From contig NC_018719.1 of assembly GCF_000303155.1 (NCBI RefSeq), positions 2,769,869 to 2,833,868 on the forward strand: 64,000 nt of DNA, given 5' to 3'. This DNA is from Candidatus Nitrososphaera gargensis Ga9.2. GTDB taxonomy: Archaea; Thermoproteota; Nitrososphaeria; Nitrososphaerales; Nitrososphaeraceae. The translations under genes and the position numbers were made by a program. Of the stretch, positions 17,048 through 26,325 are shown one piece after another; positions within the stretch are counted from its first letter, which is position 1; each line of letters begins with the position of its first letter. A model generated the notes under the pieces. That model saw only the letters and a list, made by a program, of their open reading frames with translations, had not been told where the DNA came from and did no database searches.

Positions 17048-17491
17048 TTACTCCTCTTCGCCTTTCTTGATCAATTTAGAGATGTGAGGTATCCTCGGCA
17101 CCCCAACTGCAAACGCAGTAGCTACAGCTACCAGGAAATAGAATTCGTAGCCTATGGCCATGCCGATCGCTGCTGCGTACCAGATGGCTGCGGCGGTGGT
17201 CAGGTTTGTGATCCTCTTTTCTGATTCGCTCTTTAGGATGATACCTGCTCCAAGGAAACCAATGCCACTTACTATCTGCGCTGCGATTCTTGATGTAGAG
17301 TTGGGATCAATCAGTGACGAGAGGAATGTAAAAATCGCCGCTCCGCCAATTACAAGGCAGTGCGTGCTGATCCCTGCGGGTTTTCCTCTTGATTCTCGCT
17401 CTGCGCCTATGGCAAAGCCGGACGCCAGTGCGATCCCGATGTCTACCAGAAAGCGCAGCTCATAGCCTGTCGGTATCCCCTCAAAGACCAT
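17048..17491 (-). CDS. MgtC/SapB-family membrane protein
   Basis: A 147-residue protein with four or five hydrophobic helices and the MgtC/SapB signatures: FAIGAERESRGKPAGISTHCLVIGGAA, then IVSGIGFLGAGIILKS and LTTAAAIWYAAAIGMAIG. MgtC proteins influence magnesium adaptation and ATP-synthase activity in bacteria; the archaeal role is not established. The C-terminal MgtC cytosolic domain is absent, as in SapB-type short forms. Confidence 0.88.
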   Translation of the reverse strand: MVFEGIPTGYELRFLVDIGIALASGFAIGAERESRGKPAGISTHCLVIGGAAIFTFLSSLIDPNSTSRIAAQIVSGIGFLGAGIILKSESEKRITNLTTAAAIWYAAAIGMAIGYEFYFLVAVATAFAVGVPRIPHISKLIKKGEEE

Positions 17492-17770
17492 CTTTTCTAT
17501 TTTCTTGCATGTCAGAATTCCATATTAAAATTATAGTATTTGTTCGAGATTTGTACTAAAGATTGACTCCATGTTGCAACGATGCATGATTTCGATCTAC
17601 AAGCAATTGATTTACCGATGTCAATCATCACTGTGTGTGCAGCGACAGTCGTACTGTGTAAAACACGTGGAGTCAATTGCAGAATATCTCGCATAGCAAC
17701 TTTTCTACATACTATAACAACACTTCGCGTTCCTTAAATCACATGCATGTTATGGGTTGGAAGATGCAAA

Positions 17771-17929
17771 ATGACTGCAAAAAGCGGTTTACCAGCACAG
17801 AGCCTAGAAAGGTACCAGCATTCCGAATACGAAGACATAGTACAGATCGACGGGCTCGTGCGTTATTTCTGGCTTGAAGGTTATAGCGAGCTGAAATGGT
17901 TTTTGTGGAGCGTGAAAAAATATCAATGA
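17771..17929 (+). CDS. Small protein translationally coupled to an Lrp-type RAM protein
   Basis: A 52-residue frame from ATG 17771 (ATG 17747 also possible). It is rich in aromatic residues in its second half (LVRYFWLEGYSELKWFLW). Its stop overlaps the ATG of the next gene in an ATGA arrangement, which suggests coupling. Codon use looks like that of real genes here. A TATA-like TTAAAT lies near 17735. No family recognised. Confidence 0.45.
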   Translation: MTAKSGLPAQSLERYQHSEYEDIVQIDGLVRYFWLEGYSELKWFLWSVKKYQ

Positions 17930-18198
17930 CGCAGGCGCTTATCTTTGTCAACTGCGACACAAACAACCAGGAAACGATAAGGGATCATGTCAGCCAGATA
18001 AAGGGAGTGCTTGAAGTGCACATGACAACGGGGATCTACGACCTGATACTCAAGGCAGAGACAGAAAGCGAGGAGAAGCTAAGGGAAGATGTCATCAGGC
18101 AGATAAGAAAGATAGGCGGCATAAGATCAACCACGACAATGATCGTTTTCAAGCCTGATGCAGCGGTGCCGGCGGCCGGCGACGCGCTTGTTGTATAG
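17926..18198 (+). CDS. Stand-alone Lrp/AsnC ligand-binding (RAM) domain protein
   Basis: A 90-residue protein from ATG 17926 (an upstream frame to 17896 is less likely). It is a single RAM/ACT-like domain: ALIFVNCDTNNQETIRDHV, GVLEVHMTTGIYDLILKAE, and ends GGIRSTTTMIVF. There is no DNA-binding helix-turn-helix, so it resembles stand-alone effector-binding proteins that sense amino acids or partner with full Lrp regulators. A paralog is at 50701-50931. Confidence 0.85.
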   Translation: MTQALIFVNCDTNNQETIRDHVSQIKGVLEVHMTTGIYDLILKAETESEEKLREDVIRQIRKIGGIRSTTTMIVFKPDAAVPAAGDALVV

Positions 18199-18295
18199 TT
18201 GTTGTTCCCGCAGTGCCGCTAAAACAAATAGCATAAGAGCTGCCGCAGCAAGACTCTCTTGCCAGACAAAAGCCTCCTCTGCTATTGTCGAATAA

Positions 18296-18370
18296 TCAGG
18301 CAAAGAGCCCGATGAGGGCAGCTACAAAAACGATACCAGCTGCTATTATTACTGCGCCCTTTATGCTCAC
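18296..18370 (-). CDS. Possible single-helix micropeptide
   Basis: A GTG-started 24-residue frame that is almost entirely one hydrophobic helix (AVIIAAGIVFVAALIGLFA) after a short basic start (SIKG). Codon use and the clean single-helix pattern make it plausible. It lies in a 310-bp gap that otherwise shows no gene. Very short length keeps confidence low. Confidence 0.35.
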   Translation of the reverse strand: MSIKGAVIIAAGIVFVAALIGLFA

Positions 18371-18508
18371 GATCAGTCATTGGCAATCATTTCAAGGGTG
18401 CTTTAAAGATAGCACTTCAAGTTTTGTTAGGTTGCGGGTCATGATTTTGTAAATGTTACCTCTAGACTGTACATTTATTTTACATCATAACCTAGAGAAC
18501 GGCAACAG

Positions 18509-19309
18509 TTGACGAACAACCCTGTCGCCGTGTTTGACTCTGGCATAGGCTCGCTCTCGATAATACGGGAGCTAAAGCGTGAGGTGCCAAACGAGGACCT
18601 GCTCTACTTTGCAGACAGGGCCCACTTTCCTTACGGCAACAAGTCTCACCAGCAGCTGCGCGAGATTATGGTCAATACCATAAACTACCTCAGGCGATAC
18701 AAGCCAAAACTCGTGGTGGTCGCCTCAAACACGCCTTCTGTCCAGGTGCTCGATGAGGTAAGGAGGATGATAACCGACCTCCCTATCATTGGGGTCCGGC
18801 CTCCCCTCAAGGAAGCAGCCAGGCTCACAAAGAAAAAGCACATCGGGATCATGGCCACCGAGGGCACGATAGGAAGCAAGGAGCTGAAGATCCAGATCAG
18901 GAGAGAGGTGCCGCAGCACATCCTTGTAACCAAGTTCAACGCCTCGCCCATAATTGAGCTGATAGAGCACGGCGTCCATCTTGAGAACGAGCGGCGGACG
19001 TTTGACATAATATCCCGGGTGCTGGGTGAAGGCGTGGACGAAAAGATGGACGTCATAACGCTCTCTAGCACCCACCTGCCGTTTGTGAAAACATACCTCA
19101 ACGCGCTCCTGCCGACAGTCAGATTCGTCGACCCAGCGCAGATCGTGGCCAAGGACGTGAGAAAGTTTCTAAAGTTCTACAGGATGGCGAAAAAGAGCGG
19201 GACAGGCAAGCTTCAGATCCTCGTGTCGGACGGCAAGCGCGAGTTTGAAAAGTCGGTGCGGGCTATGGGCATAAGGGAGCCGGTTGAGGAAGTTTTTCTG
19301 ACCTTTTGA
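18509..19309 (+). CDS. Glutamate-racemase-like protein lacking both catalytic cysteines
   Basis: A 266-residue protein from a TTG start. The Asp/Glu racemase fold is clear: VFDSGIGSLSIIRELK matches the VFDSGVGGLTV motif, LLYFADRAHFPYGNKS matches the substrate loop, and VVVASNTPS and ITLSSTHLPF match the two half-sites. In active MurI these are ACNT and GCTH; here both catalytic Cys are Ser (ASNT and SSTH). The enzyme probably does not racemise glutamate as MurI does and may have another role. The next gene is uppS, 76 bp downstream. Confidence 0.85.
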   Translation: MTNNPVAVFDSGIGSLSIIRELKREVPNEDLLYFADRAHFPYGNKSHQQLREIMVNTINYLRRYKPKLVVVASNTPSVQVLDEVRRMITDLPIIGVRPPLKEAARLTKKKHIGIMATEGTIGSKELKIQIRREVPQHILVTKFNASPIIELIEHGVHLENERRTFDIISRVLGEGVDEKMDVITLSSTHLPFVKTYLNALLPTVRFVDPAQIVAKDVRKFLKFYRMAKKSGTGKLQILVSDGKREFEKSVRAMGIREPVEEVFLTF

Positions 19310-19385
19310 TACACGATAGTAACACACCACATATATGGAAACACATGATAACAATGCAGTAGAGTAAAAAAGCTGACAGCGAAAT

Positions 19386-20207
19386 ATGGGGCTCCAGACA
19401 GATATTGACAAGGGAGGCAGGGCACTTGCGCACACATTCCTACAGCTCAGCGGCATCTACTCTTTCTACGAAAAGCGTCTGGAGTCAGAAATTCTAAAGT
19501 CGCCTCTGCCAAACCACGTTGCGATAGTGCTTGACGGCAACAGGAGGTGGGCCAGGTTCCACCTGCTTGATCCGGCCATCGGCCACAACCACGGGGCCGA
19601 CAAGGCAGAAGAGCTGCTCAACTGGATCCACGACATTGGAGTCAAGATTACCACCCTATACATCCTTTCGACGGAGAACCTTGAAAGGAAAGACGAAGAG
19701 CTTGAAAACATCTACAAGCTGTTAGAGATCAAGCTTAAAAAGCTCTACAACGACCAGCGCGTGCACAACCGCAGGATGAAGATAAAGGCGATAGGCGACA
19801 CCAAACTGCTACCGCGCAAGCTTCAGGAGATATTGACAAAGCTGGAAGAGTCAACTGCAGAATATGACTCGATGTTCCTGAACATCGCCATAGCGTACGG
19901 CGGGCAGAAAGAGCTTGTCGAAGCGGTAAGGAAGATAGCGCAGATGGCCAAGGATGGCAAGATCAAAGTTGACGAAATAAACGAAAAGACGATCGAGTCG
20001 TGCCTGTACACGTCGCACTTGCCGCAGCCGTCGCCGGACCTTATCCTGAGGACGTCGGGTGAAAAGAGGCTGAGCGGCTTTTTGATATGGCAGAGCGCCT
20101 ACAGTGAGCTGATGTTCATGGATGTGTTCTGGCCAGAGTTCCGCAAGATAGACCTCATGAGGGCAATAAGGACGTACCAGCGCAGGGTGCGCAGGTACGG
20201 CAGATGA
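19386..20207 (+). CDS. uppS: cis-Prenyl (undecaprenyl-type) diphosphate synthase
   Basis: A 273-residue cis-prenyltransferase. Signatures are HVAIVLDGNRRWAR (catalytic Asp of the diphosphate site), GHNHGADKAEELLNW, TTLYILSTENLER and the C-terminal PDLILRTSGEKRLSGFLIWQSAYSEL. It condenses isopentenyl diphosphate units in the Z configuration to make dolichol-type lipid carriers used in surface glycosylation. The possible partner UppP is at 38.6 kb. Confidence 0.94.
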   Translation: MGLQTDIDKGGRALAHTFLQLSGIYSFYEKRLESEILKSPLPNHVAIVLDGNRRWARFHLLDPAIGHNHGADKAEELLNWIHDIGVKITTLYILSTENLERKDEELENIYKLLEIKLKKLYNDQRVHNRRMKIKAIGDTKLLPRKLQEILTKLEESTAEYDSMFLNIAIAYGGQKELVEAVRKIAQMAKDGKIKVDEINEKTIESCLYTSHLPQPSPDLILRTSGEKRLSGFLIWQSAYSELMFMDVFWPEFRKIDLMRAIRTYQRRVRRYGR

Positions 20208-20271
20208 TTCGACACAATCCTCTGTGTAGCCTTATTCATGAAACTACCACATTGTCATATGCATATAGAAT

Positions 20272-21279
20272 GTGACAAGTTTAAAACAGTGCTACTGCCT
20301 TGCATCAGTTGTGGGAGCTGCCATCATTCCTGTTCTGGTTGGCCTTGCAGCAGGGATTGCATTTGTACTTTTGTTCAACTACTTTGTAACTACACAGCCG
20401 GCTGGCGCATATTACGTGTACGAGGCTCCGCAATCATACGAGGTTTTGCCCGGCATCAAGCCAATCAGTCTGCTTGCAAAGGACCCAGAAGAGATTGCAA
20501 CCGTGATTGCAAATGCTGAAGATGACGAAATAGTCAGTGAAAAGCGTGGAGACGGCGGGCAGGCGATGACGAGATTATACGCTACAAGGAACGGAGGCGA
20601 AATTGCCATTTCGAGGGAAATGATCCCGGAGTGCAGAAGCGGATGCGACTATCTGATCACATACAGCACTAATTCATCAATTGGCCCAGACGTGGGATTT
20701 CCTATCACTGAACAACAAGCACTCGACTATGCAGAATCGTTCCTAGAGAGGTCTGGCTATCAGTTAAACAAACATGAGATATTTGATGTTGATTATGAAC
20801 CGGACGACAGGTTTGGCAAAATGGTGCAGGTATACCAGATCATAGATATCTGCAGCCACGTTCAACCACGCGAGGAGGGTGGTGCCATATGCAAAGCAGA
20901 AGGGTTTGCAGCAGATTTTCATTTCCTTTCTGACAATACTATCATCCAGCTTGGCATGTGGTACGATGAAAGCGACGTTCGCAATTATGAAATGAGGGTC
21001 AGCTTGGAAGAGGCCGAAAAGATCGCCCGAGAACACATGGACTTGCAACTGAGGACTCACTCTGACTTGAGATTCCGCAGCTACCTGTACGAATTTGACC
21101 GTGCTAGTGCAGATAGGACGATGATGTTTATTTCGTCAACCGGCCAGTTGCTATACAACGTCGAGGTCCGGTACAAGACAAGTGAAATATGGCACTGCAC
21201 GCCTTACAGAGGGTTTCACGTAATGGTGGACGCAGGCAGTGGCGAGGTGACCCATTCGCGCTCTTTTACCTGTCAATAA
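20272..21279 (+). CDS. Membrane-anchored extracytoplasmic protein of unknown function
   Basis: A 335-residue protein from GTG 20272 with one N-terminal transmembrane helix (about residues 14-40). Its extracytoplasmic part contains segments like PepSY/YcdB-type repeats (ITEQQALDYAESFLERSGY and SLEEAEKIAREHMDL, each followed by beta strands). Cysteines (CRSGCDY, CSHV, CKAE, WHCTP, FTCQ) could form disulfides. Such repeats often modulate peptidases or bind cell surface; no catalytic motif is seen. Confidence 0.7.
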   Translation: MTSLKQCYCLASVVGAAIIPVLVGLAAGIAFVLLFNYFVTTQPAGAYYVYEAPQSYEVLPGIKPISLLAKDPEEIATVIANAEDDEIVSEKRGDGGQAMTRLYATRNGGEIAISREMIPECRSGCDYLITYSTNSSIGPDVGFPITEQQALDYAESFLERSGYQLNKHEIFDVDYEPDDRFGKMVQVYQIIDICSHVQPREEGGAICKAEGFAADFHFLSDNTIIQLGMWYDESDVRNYEMRVSLEEAEKIAREHMDLQLRTHSDLRFRSYLYEFDRASADRTMMFISSTGQLLYNVEVRYKTSEIWHCTPYRGFHVMVDAGSGEVTHSRSFTCQ

Positions 21280-21365
21280 TCAACTAAAAGGTATTTTATT
21301 ATTGTATATCCCGATAAATGTGTGCGCGCGCACCGATATACCAGAATCTAATTCCCCAGATCCGT

Positions 21366-21557
21366 TTATCTCAGCCTAGCCTTGAGCTTTGTGTTGTGCG
21401 GTCGAGCCCGCAAAATTTTTGCGCAACAGGGGCATTTTGGCCCATCCCACCTAAGAAACAATTCGCACTCGTTGCACCGCTTGTAGCCGCTGCTGTAGTA
21501 GCTGCCATGCTCCTGCCTTGTAGCCTTGTATGATGTGCAGATGTCCCTGCAGGGCAC
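21366..21557 (-). CDS. Conserved zinc-binding microprotein
   Basis: A 63-residue basic protein with paired cysteines: CRDIC near the N-terminus, CNEC, and CPCCAK, plus basic residues throughout. The order CxxxC ... G-x-K-RC-x-x-C ... W-D-G-x-x-CPCC resembles a small archaeal zinc-finger family. Basic charge suggests nucleic-acid binding. The overlapping plus-strand frame has poor codon use and is rejected. Confidence 0.75.
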   Translation of the reverse strand: MPCRDICTSYKATRQEHGSYYSSGYKRCNECELFLRWDGPKCPCCAKILRARPHNTKLKARLR

Positions 21558-21656
21558 AGATGACGATTAGTGTGGTAATACTTGCCCTTTTCTATTGGAA
21601 AAATTTTGTTAAAACAAAAAGGCGATGCTGCCGCTTGTGTGTGGCAGCACTGGATT

Positions 21657-23012
21657 CTAGCCTGCTTCGACGGTGCCTTCGAGCGTCAGCTCCCAGTCTC
21701 CAAGCCGGTTGTTCAAGGGGCCGCTGCTTCCTTCAAATGTCAGGTCAATCGAGCCTGACTCCATCGGGAATTCAGCGTCATCTTCTTCAGCAGTTCCGCG
21801 CAGCTTGAGTTTGTAGACATTGCCGTCGTCATCGACAACCAGCGCTCCTACTCTCAGCGTGTCGTGGGGTATCATGTATAGCGCATACCCGAGCACAACT
21901 GTGTAGGTCTGGTTTCCAATTTCGACCGTGCCGTCGAGCACATCAAGCAGTATTATTGCTCCAGTTGACTTCCATACCGTCATGTTGATGTCAACCGTGG
22001 CAACTGGTCTGTCGGCAATTCCACTCTGGTTACGTTGCATGGCTGTGCCATTGGCCGTCAGCACGTAGTTCCAGCCAAGCTCGTACTCGCCTGGGTTCGC
22101 AGCGTTCTCACTGCGGTGCCTCTCGTGGATTTCTCTGCCGCTTGTGGCGATCACTATTCTTTCTCTCTTTTCCTTTCGCTTCTCTTCCACCCTGCTTTCC
22201 TGCTCTTCTTCTGTTTCTTCGCTTACCGTAAATGCGTCAAACGATGCCAGCACTGTGTCTCCAACGGTAACCTCGCAGCCGCTGTAGGTGCCGTTTGCTA
22301 GCCTGATCTCTGCTTCAAACTTGCCCTTGCCGTCCTCTACTTTAAACGCGTTATCAAGCGTCCTGTTAAGGTTCGGGCTTTGGCATGCAAAGACTACGTC
22401 ATACGAGCCGTCTGTCATGTTAAGACCTTCCACTTCGACTTTGATTTCGATGCCCTCGTCTTCGGTCTCTAGCCTAGAGCTTTGTTTGTGCTCGCGTTCT
22501 CCTCTTTCATGCTTCTCCCTTTCAGGGTTGCCCCTGTCGTCTTCTCCGTCATCTTCATCCGACATCACGCTAAATGAAGCAAATGTCGCAGAGAGCTCTC
22601 CTACATCGACTTCACAGCCCATGTAGGTGCCGTTTGACAGAGCCACTTCTGTGGCAAATTCGCCATGTCCTTCCTCTACATCGAGGGCGTCGAGGAATTC
22701 CTTGCTGACATTAGAGCTGTTGCAAGCGAACATGACATCATAGGTGCCATCTTCAAGGTCGCTGTCCTCTATTTCGACCTTCAGGTTAACATGATCGTCG
22801 TCTATTTTCAGAGTAACCTTGCTGCTGTTGCCCAGAGACTCGATAAGCACGTCTTCTTCATTGTTCGATGTCGAGTCGCTGTTGTCTTCCTCGCCATTTT
22901 CAGCAAATGCGTTCATGCCCACAAAATAATTCGGGTCAATGCTGCTACTGACTATGGACAATACTAGGGTAAGTGCTGCTATGGTGGCAAGCAGGTACCT
23001 TAAATTTTCCAT
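21657..23012 (-). CDS. Secreted acidic protein with two Cys-containing repeats
   Basis: A 451-residue protein from Met 23012 (the frame extends to 23036), with a signal segment (about residues 3-22 of the short form). Two repeats of about 75 residues follow, each with GxYDVxFAC, VEDGKGKF/VEEGHGEF and a closing NGTYxGCEVxVG with two conserved Cys. Charged linkers separate them. The C-terminal 150 residues form another beta-rich domain (NYVLTANGTAMQRNQSG and TVEIGNQTYTVVLGYALYM). It is probably a surface or periplasmic protein; function unknown. Confidence 0.75.
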   Translation of the reverse strand: MENLRYLLATIAALTLVLSIVSSSIDPNYFVGMNAFAENGEEDNSDSTSNNEEDVLIESLGNSSKVTLKIDDDHVNLKVEIEDSDLEDGTYDVMFACNSSNVSKEFLDALDVEEGHGEFATEVALSNGTYMGCEVDVGELSATFASFSVMSDEDDGEDDRGNPEREKHERGEREHKQSSRLETEDEGIEIKVEVEGLNMTDGSYDVVFACQSPNLNRTLDNAFKVEDGKGKFEAEIRLANGTYSGCEVTVGDTVLASFDAFTVSEETEEEQESRVEEKRKEKRERIVIATSGREIHERHRSENAANPGEYELGWNYVLTANGTAMQRNQSGIADRPVATVDINMTVWKSTGAIILLDVLDGTVEIGNQTYTVVLGYALYMIPHDTLRVGALVVDDDGNVYKLKLRGTAEEDDAEFPMESGSIDLTFEGSSGPLNNRLGDWELTLEGTVEAG

Positions 23013-23310
23013 ATCAAAACTGAAGTTAATTTCCATATAAGTTTGCTGGAGGATTTCTCCACTTTTTTACAGTTTTGTATGAAATTTGCAATACACTACA
23101 TGCTGCCTTTGTTACCATTGCTGGATATCGGGGAGCACGCCATGACCATTACCGGTCACGACAATTTTTTGCAGCGAGAATCATCACAGGTAGAAAAATG
23201 GTTTGCAAGATATACGAAAATTCTTGCAGTAGATAGCTTGGCGCGTGATATAATCAAGGCTACTTGAAATATCCAGATCAGCAATAATAGGCTCAAAGAG
23301 CAGGTTCGCA

Positions 23311-24591
23311 GTGTACGTTCTGGCAGCCGGCGCTGCTGTAGGGATAGTAGCCGTGATTCTGTTTTTGGCGCTTGCCAGCGATAGCAGTATTGCTCACGAG
23401 CAAGAAAAAAACATGCCCCTGCTGCACGACGCGGGGCTTGACATAGAGCTTGTCGCAGAAGGGCTGGCGTACCCTACAAGCATGCGCTTCCTTGATGATG
23501 ACAGCGGCAGCATTTTGGTTCTGCAAAAAAATGACGGCCAGGTCAGGCTTGTTTCAGGCGGCAGGCTTGCAGAGGAGCCGGTCCTGCAAGTCGACGTAGC
23601 CAATGAGGCAGAGCGCGGCCTGCTTGGAATAGCCGTGTGGGATGGCGGCAACGATACTACTTCAGTATTTCTCTACCTCACAGAAGTTGATGATAACAGC
23701 GGCGAGATCAGAAACCGGGTATACAAATACCTCTACGACGAAAACGAAAAGACCCTTATCAACAGGGCTCGAATTCTAGATCTTCCTGGCGAGCCGGGGC
23801 CGTTCCATGACGGCGGCAAGGTCACCATAGGGCCTGACGGCAACCTGTACGCGGTGATCGGCGATGTCAACGCCGGTGGAGGCATGCTCGACAACCAGAT
23901 TTTAGGCAGGCTGCCTGACGACAAGTCAGTGGTGTTCCGCGTGGACAGGGATACTGGAATGCCCGTGGAGGGCAACCCGTTCTACTACAACAATTACACC
24001 GGTGACATGGAAAAGCTCCGGCGATACTACGCCTACGGCATACGCAACAGCTTTGGCTTGGACTTTGACCCACTGACTGGCAGGCTTTGGATCACGGAAA
24101 ACGGCCCGGATAGCTACGACGAGATAAATGTGGTCGAGCCAGGCTTTAACAGCGGCTGGCACAAGGTCATGGGCCCGATCTCAAGGACCAACGCGACTGA
24201 AGGCGACCTTGTCCTCTTTAACGGCTCGCAATACAGGGATCCTGTCTTTAGCTGGCGCGCTCCGATCGGGGTGACCGATATCGAATTCTTTGATTCTCCA
24301 AAGCTTGGGGAAAAATATCAAAACAACATCTTTGTGGGCGACATCAACTATGGCAACCTCTATTTCTTCAAGCTCAATAAAGAAAGGGACGGCCTTGAGC
24401 TAGATTCCATCAATGGGCTGGCGGATCTGGTCGCCGATCCTGTCGGAGACGACATGTTAGGAGAGGCGTCTCCTGTGATAATTGGCGAGCGCTTTGGAAG
24501 GATAACCGATATTGAGACAGGCCCTGACGGGTACCTATACGTGCTGACGTACCTTGACGGCAAGATCTACAGGATAACAGAGAGGGAATAG
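23311..24591 (+). CDS. Membrane-anchored PQQ-type aldose (glucose/sorbosone) dehydrogenase
   Basis: A 426-residue protein from a GTG start with an N-terminal membrane anchor (about residues 3-22). The rest is a soluble six-bladed glucose dehydrogenase-B beta-propeller: VAEGLAYPTSMRFLDD, ERGLLGIAVWD, FHDGGKVTIGPDGNLYAVIGD (with the catalytic His of HDGG) and RNSFGLDFDPLTGRLWITENGP. The family uses PQQ and calcium to oxidise aldose sugars outside the cell. Many archaeal homologs lack a proven cofactor. It could feed electrons to the respiratory chain. Confidence 0.88.
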   Translation: MYVLAAGAAVGIVAVILFLALASDSSIAHEQEKNMPLLHDAGLDIELVAEGLAYPTSMRFLDDDSGSILVLQKNDGQVRLVSGGRLAEEPVLQVDVANEAERGLLGIAVWDGGNDTTSVFLYLTEVDDNSGEIRNRVYKYLYDENEKTLINRARILDLPGEPGPFHDGGKVTIGPDGNLYAVIGDVNAGGGMLDNQILGRLPDDKSVVFRVDRDTGMPVEGNPFYYNNYTGDMEKLRRYYAYGIRNSFGLDFDPLTGRLWITENGPDSYDEINVVEPGFNSGWHKVMGPISRTNATEGDLVLFNGSQYRDPVFSWRAPIGVTDIEFFDSPKLGEKYQNNIFVGDINYGNLYFFKLNKERDGLELDSINGLADLVADPVGDDMLGEASPVIIGERFGRITDIETGPDGYLYVLTYLDGKIYRITERE

Positions 24592-24635
24592 CAGCCATAA
24601 TAGCAATGTTGCTGTAAATAATACATAAACTGCAT

Positions 24636-25148
24636 ATGCGGCCATATTACACCAAGAAGAAAAGGTTCCCGCTAAGGCCCGTAAACATCACGTCGGCAGT
24701 ATCGATCTTTATTTTTGCAATGATATATGGCCTGATAGAACACATGCTGCTTGCAAGCCCGCTAGGCATCAGCGTGCTGACGTACCCCATGAACATCCAT
24801 CTTGCCGGCCAGCTTTACTTGTACCATGTTATAATGCTGATAATGGCGATACTGGTTTCGTTCAACCCATTCTTTGATAGGCTGATATTCAGAACAAGCA
24901 GGAACATAAGGCTGCAGGGGCTCTTGTGGGGCACCGGCAACATCCTAAATTTCGTATGGCTCGAAGACATGTTCTACTGGGTGCTTTTTGGAGAGTGGCC
25001 AAAGGATGTCATGACGCCCCTCCACATCTCGTTTTATGGAATAGTGTGGTGGTATCCTGTCGCATTTGGGGGGGCTCTTTTCTTGTACTATCTTACTTCT
25101 AGAATAATTAGGAAAATGCCGGTTGTGCCGGAGCAGCTGGACACGTGA
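24636..25148 (+). CDS. Integral membrane protein with four helices
   Basis: A 170-residue protein with a basic N-terminus and about four transmembrane helices. A central charged/aromatic segment (NFVWLEDMFYWVLFGEWPKD) could hold a functional site. It follows the sugar dehydrogenase by 44 bp on the same strand and precedes the PstS-like gene by 43 bp, a possible cotranscribed group. No family recognised. Confidence 0.65.
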   Translation: MRPYYTKKKRFPLRPVNITSAVSIFIFAMIYGLIEHMLLASPLGISVLTYPMNIHLAGQLYLYHVIMLIMAILVSFNPFFDRLIFRTSRNIRLQGLLWGTGNILNFVWLEDMFYWVLFGEWPKDVMTPLHISFYGIVWWYPVAFGGALFLYYLTSRIIRKMPVVPEQLDT

Positions 25149-25191
25149 CATTTCTTAATAGTTTTGCAGTCGAATAACATGATGTACTGCT

Positions 25192-26319
25192 GTGAGCAAT
25201 AAAAGAGCGATGGTTGCAATCGTTGTTGCAGCGATAGCGGCCATCGCAATGGTGGTATTGGCAGCTGTAGCCTTGCTGCAGCCAAGGCCCGAAGCGCCCG
25301 GAGACGGTGGGACGATCGTAGCCAACGGCACGGAGCCGGCTCCAAAGGAGGTTGTCGGCGTCATGTCTGCAAGGTCCGCGTTTCCGTTCGTCCAGCGGTG
25401 GGCCTCCCAGTACAACAACGATGAAAACGCCCTAGGCAGCATAGAGCTCAACTATTATCTTGAGAGGCCCAATGCTCTAGGCGATCTGATGATTATAGAG
25501 GACGTCCGGCACGCCGCCAGCGGGTCACACAACATCCCTGTAAGCGCCCAGGCAGCAGCAATAGTCTACAACATCCCTAGCTTTCCAGACGTACCATCTG
25601 GGCTGAAGCTGAATGCAACTATTCTGTCGTCGATACTTGACGGCACGGTGACTCGATGGAACGATCCGGCTATCAGGGATCTGAACCAAAACCTCAACCT
25701 TCCAGCCGAAAGGATAGTTGTAGTTCACGAAAACAGGAACAGCAGCACTCTGGCTCTGCTTGAAAGGTACCTTTCAGCAGAAGAAGATAATAATATCATC
25801 AGGTGGCCAGATAACAGCGTCGGCGTGATTGGGCCCGACGAGCTCGCCGCCACGGTGAGGCAGACACCATACTCTATTGGATATGTCGATTTCTCGTACG
25901 CGACCCAGACAAGGATGACGTTTGCAGCCGTTGCAAATAGCCACGGCGAATATATCCTCCCTTCAGCCGACTCGATATGGCAGGCAGTTAACAGCTCGAT
26001 GCAGGTTCAAAATATTACTGGCGTCATCAACCAAGCTGCTGCCATCCCGCCTTTCCTGAACGCAAGCATGTTTGGGAACAGCTCGTATCCCCTTACTGGG
26101 CTTTACTACGCCTCGCTGCCCGGCGATGATGATATGCTAGAAGACACTACCAAAAATGCAACATTGGATTTTGTAAAGTGGATGATAGATAGGGACAATG
26201 GGCAGCAGACATTGTCAGAGGTTCAATACCCGGCAATATACCAAGATAACGGCCCTTTAGCGAGATATGCAGAAGCAGTAATCAACAGCACCGCTGCAAG
26301 AGTTTCCAAGGATCAGTGA
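25192..26319 (+). CDS. PstS-like phosphate-binding lipoprotein/anchored protein, divergent
   Basis: A 375-residue protein from GTG 25192 with an N-terminal hydrophobic anchor. It keeps the PstS core: IPVSAQAAAIVYNIP, LNATILSSILDGTVTRWNDPAIRDLNQNLNLP, RIVVVHENRNSSTLALLERYL (the usual RSDGSGT is ENRNSST) and TPYSIGYVDFSYA. The altered phosphate loop suggests changed affinity or ligand. No transporter permease genes are adjacent. Confidence 0.8.
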   Translation: MSNKRAMVAIVVAAIAAIAMVVLAAVALLQPRPEAPGDGGTIVANGTEPAPKEVVGVMSARSAFPFVQRWASQYNNDENALGSIELNYYLERPNALGDLMIIEDVRHAASGSHNIPVSAQAAAIVYNIPSFPDVPSGLKLNATILSSILDGTVTRWNDPAIRDLNQNLNLPAERIVVVHENRNSSTLALLERYLSAEEDNNIIRWPDNSVGVIGPDELAATVRQTPYSIGYVDFSYATQTRMTFAAVANSHGEYILPSADSIWQAVNSSMQVQNITGVINQAAAIPPFLNASMFGNSSYPLTGLYYASLPGDDDMLEDTTKNATLDFVKWMIDRDNGQQTLSEVQYPAIYQDNGPLARYAEAVINSTAARVSKDQ

Positions 26320-26325
26320 TACTCG

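Noticed and set aside
21330..21341. GTGCGCGCGCAC alternating palindrome
   Set aside because: Short and explained by chance; no gene start or partner site nearby.
23043..23267. 74-residue plus-strand frame between two secreted-protein genes
   Set aside because: Codon use is unlike that of neighbours and there is no motif or promoter; the gap is better left as intergenic.
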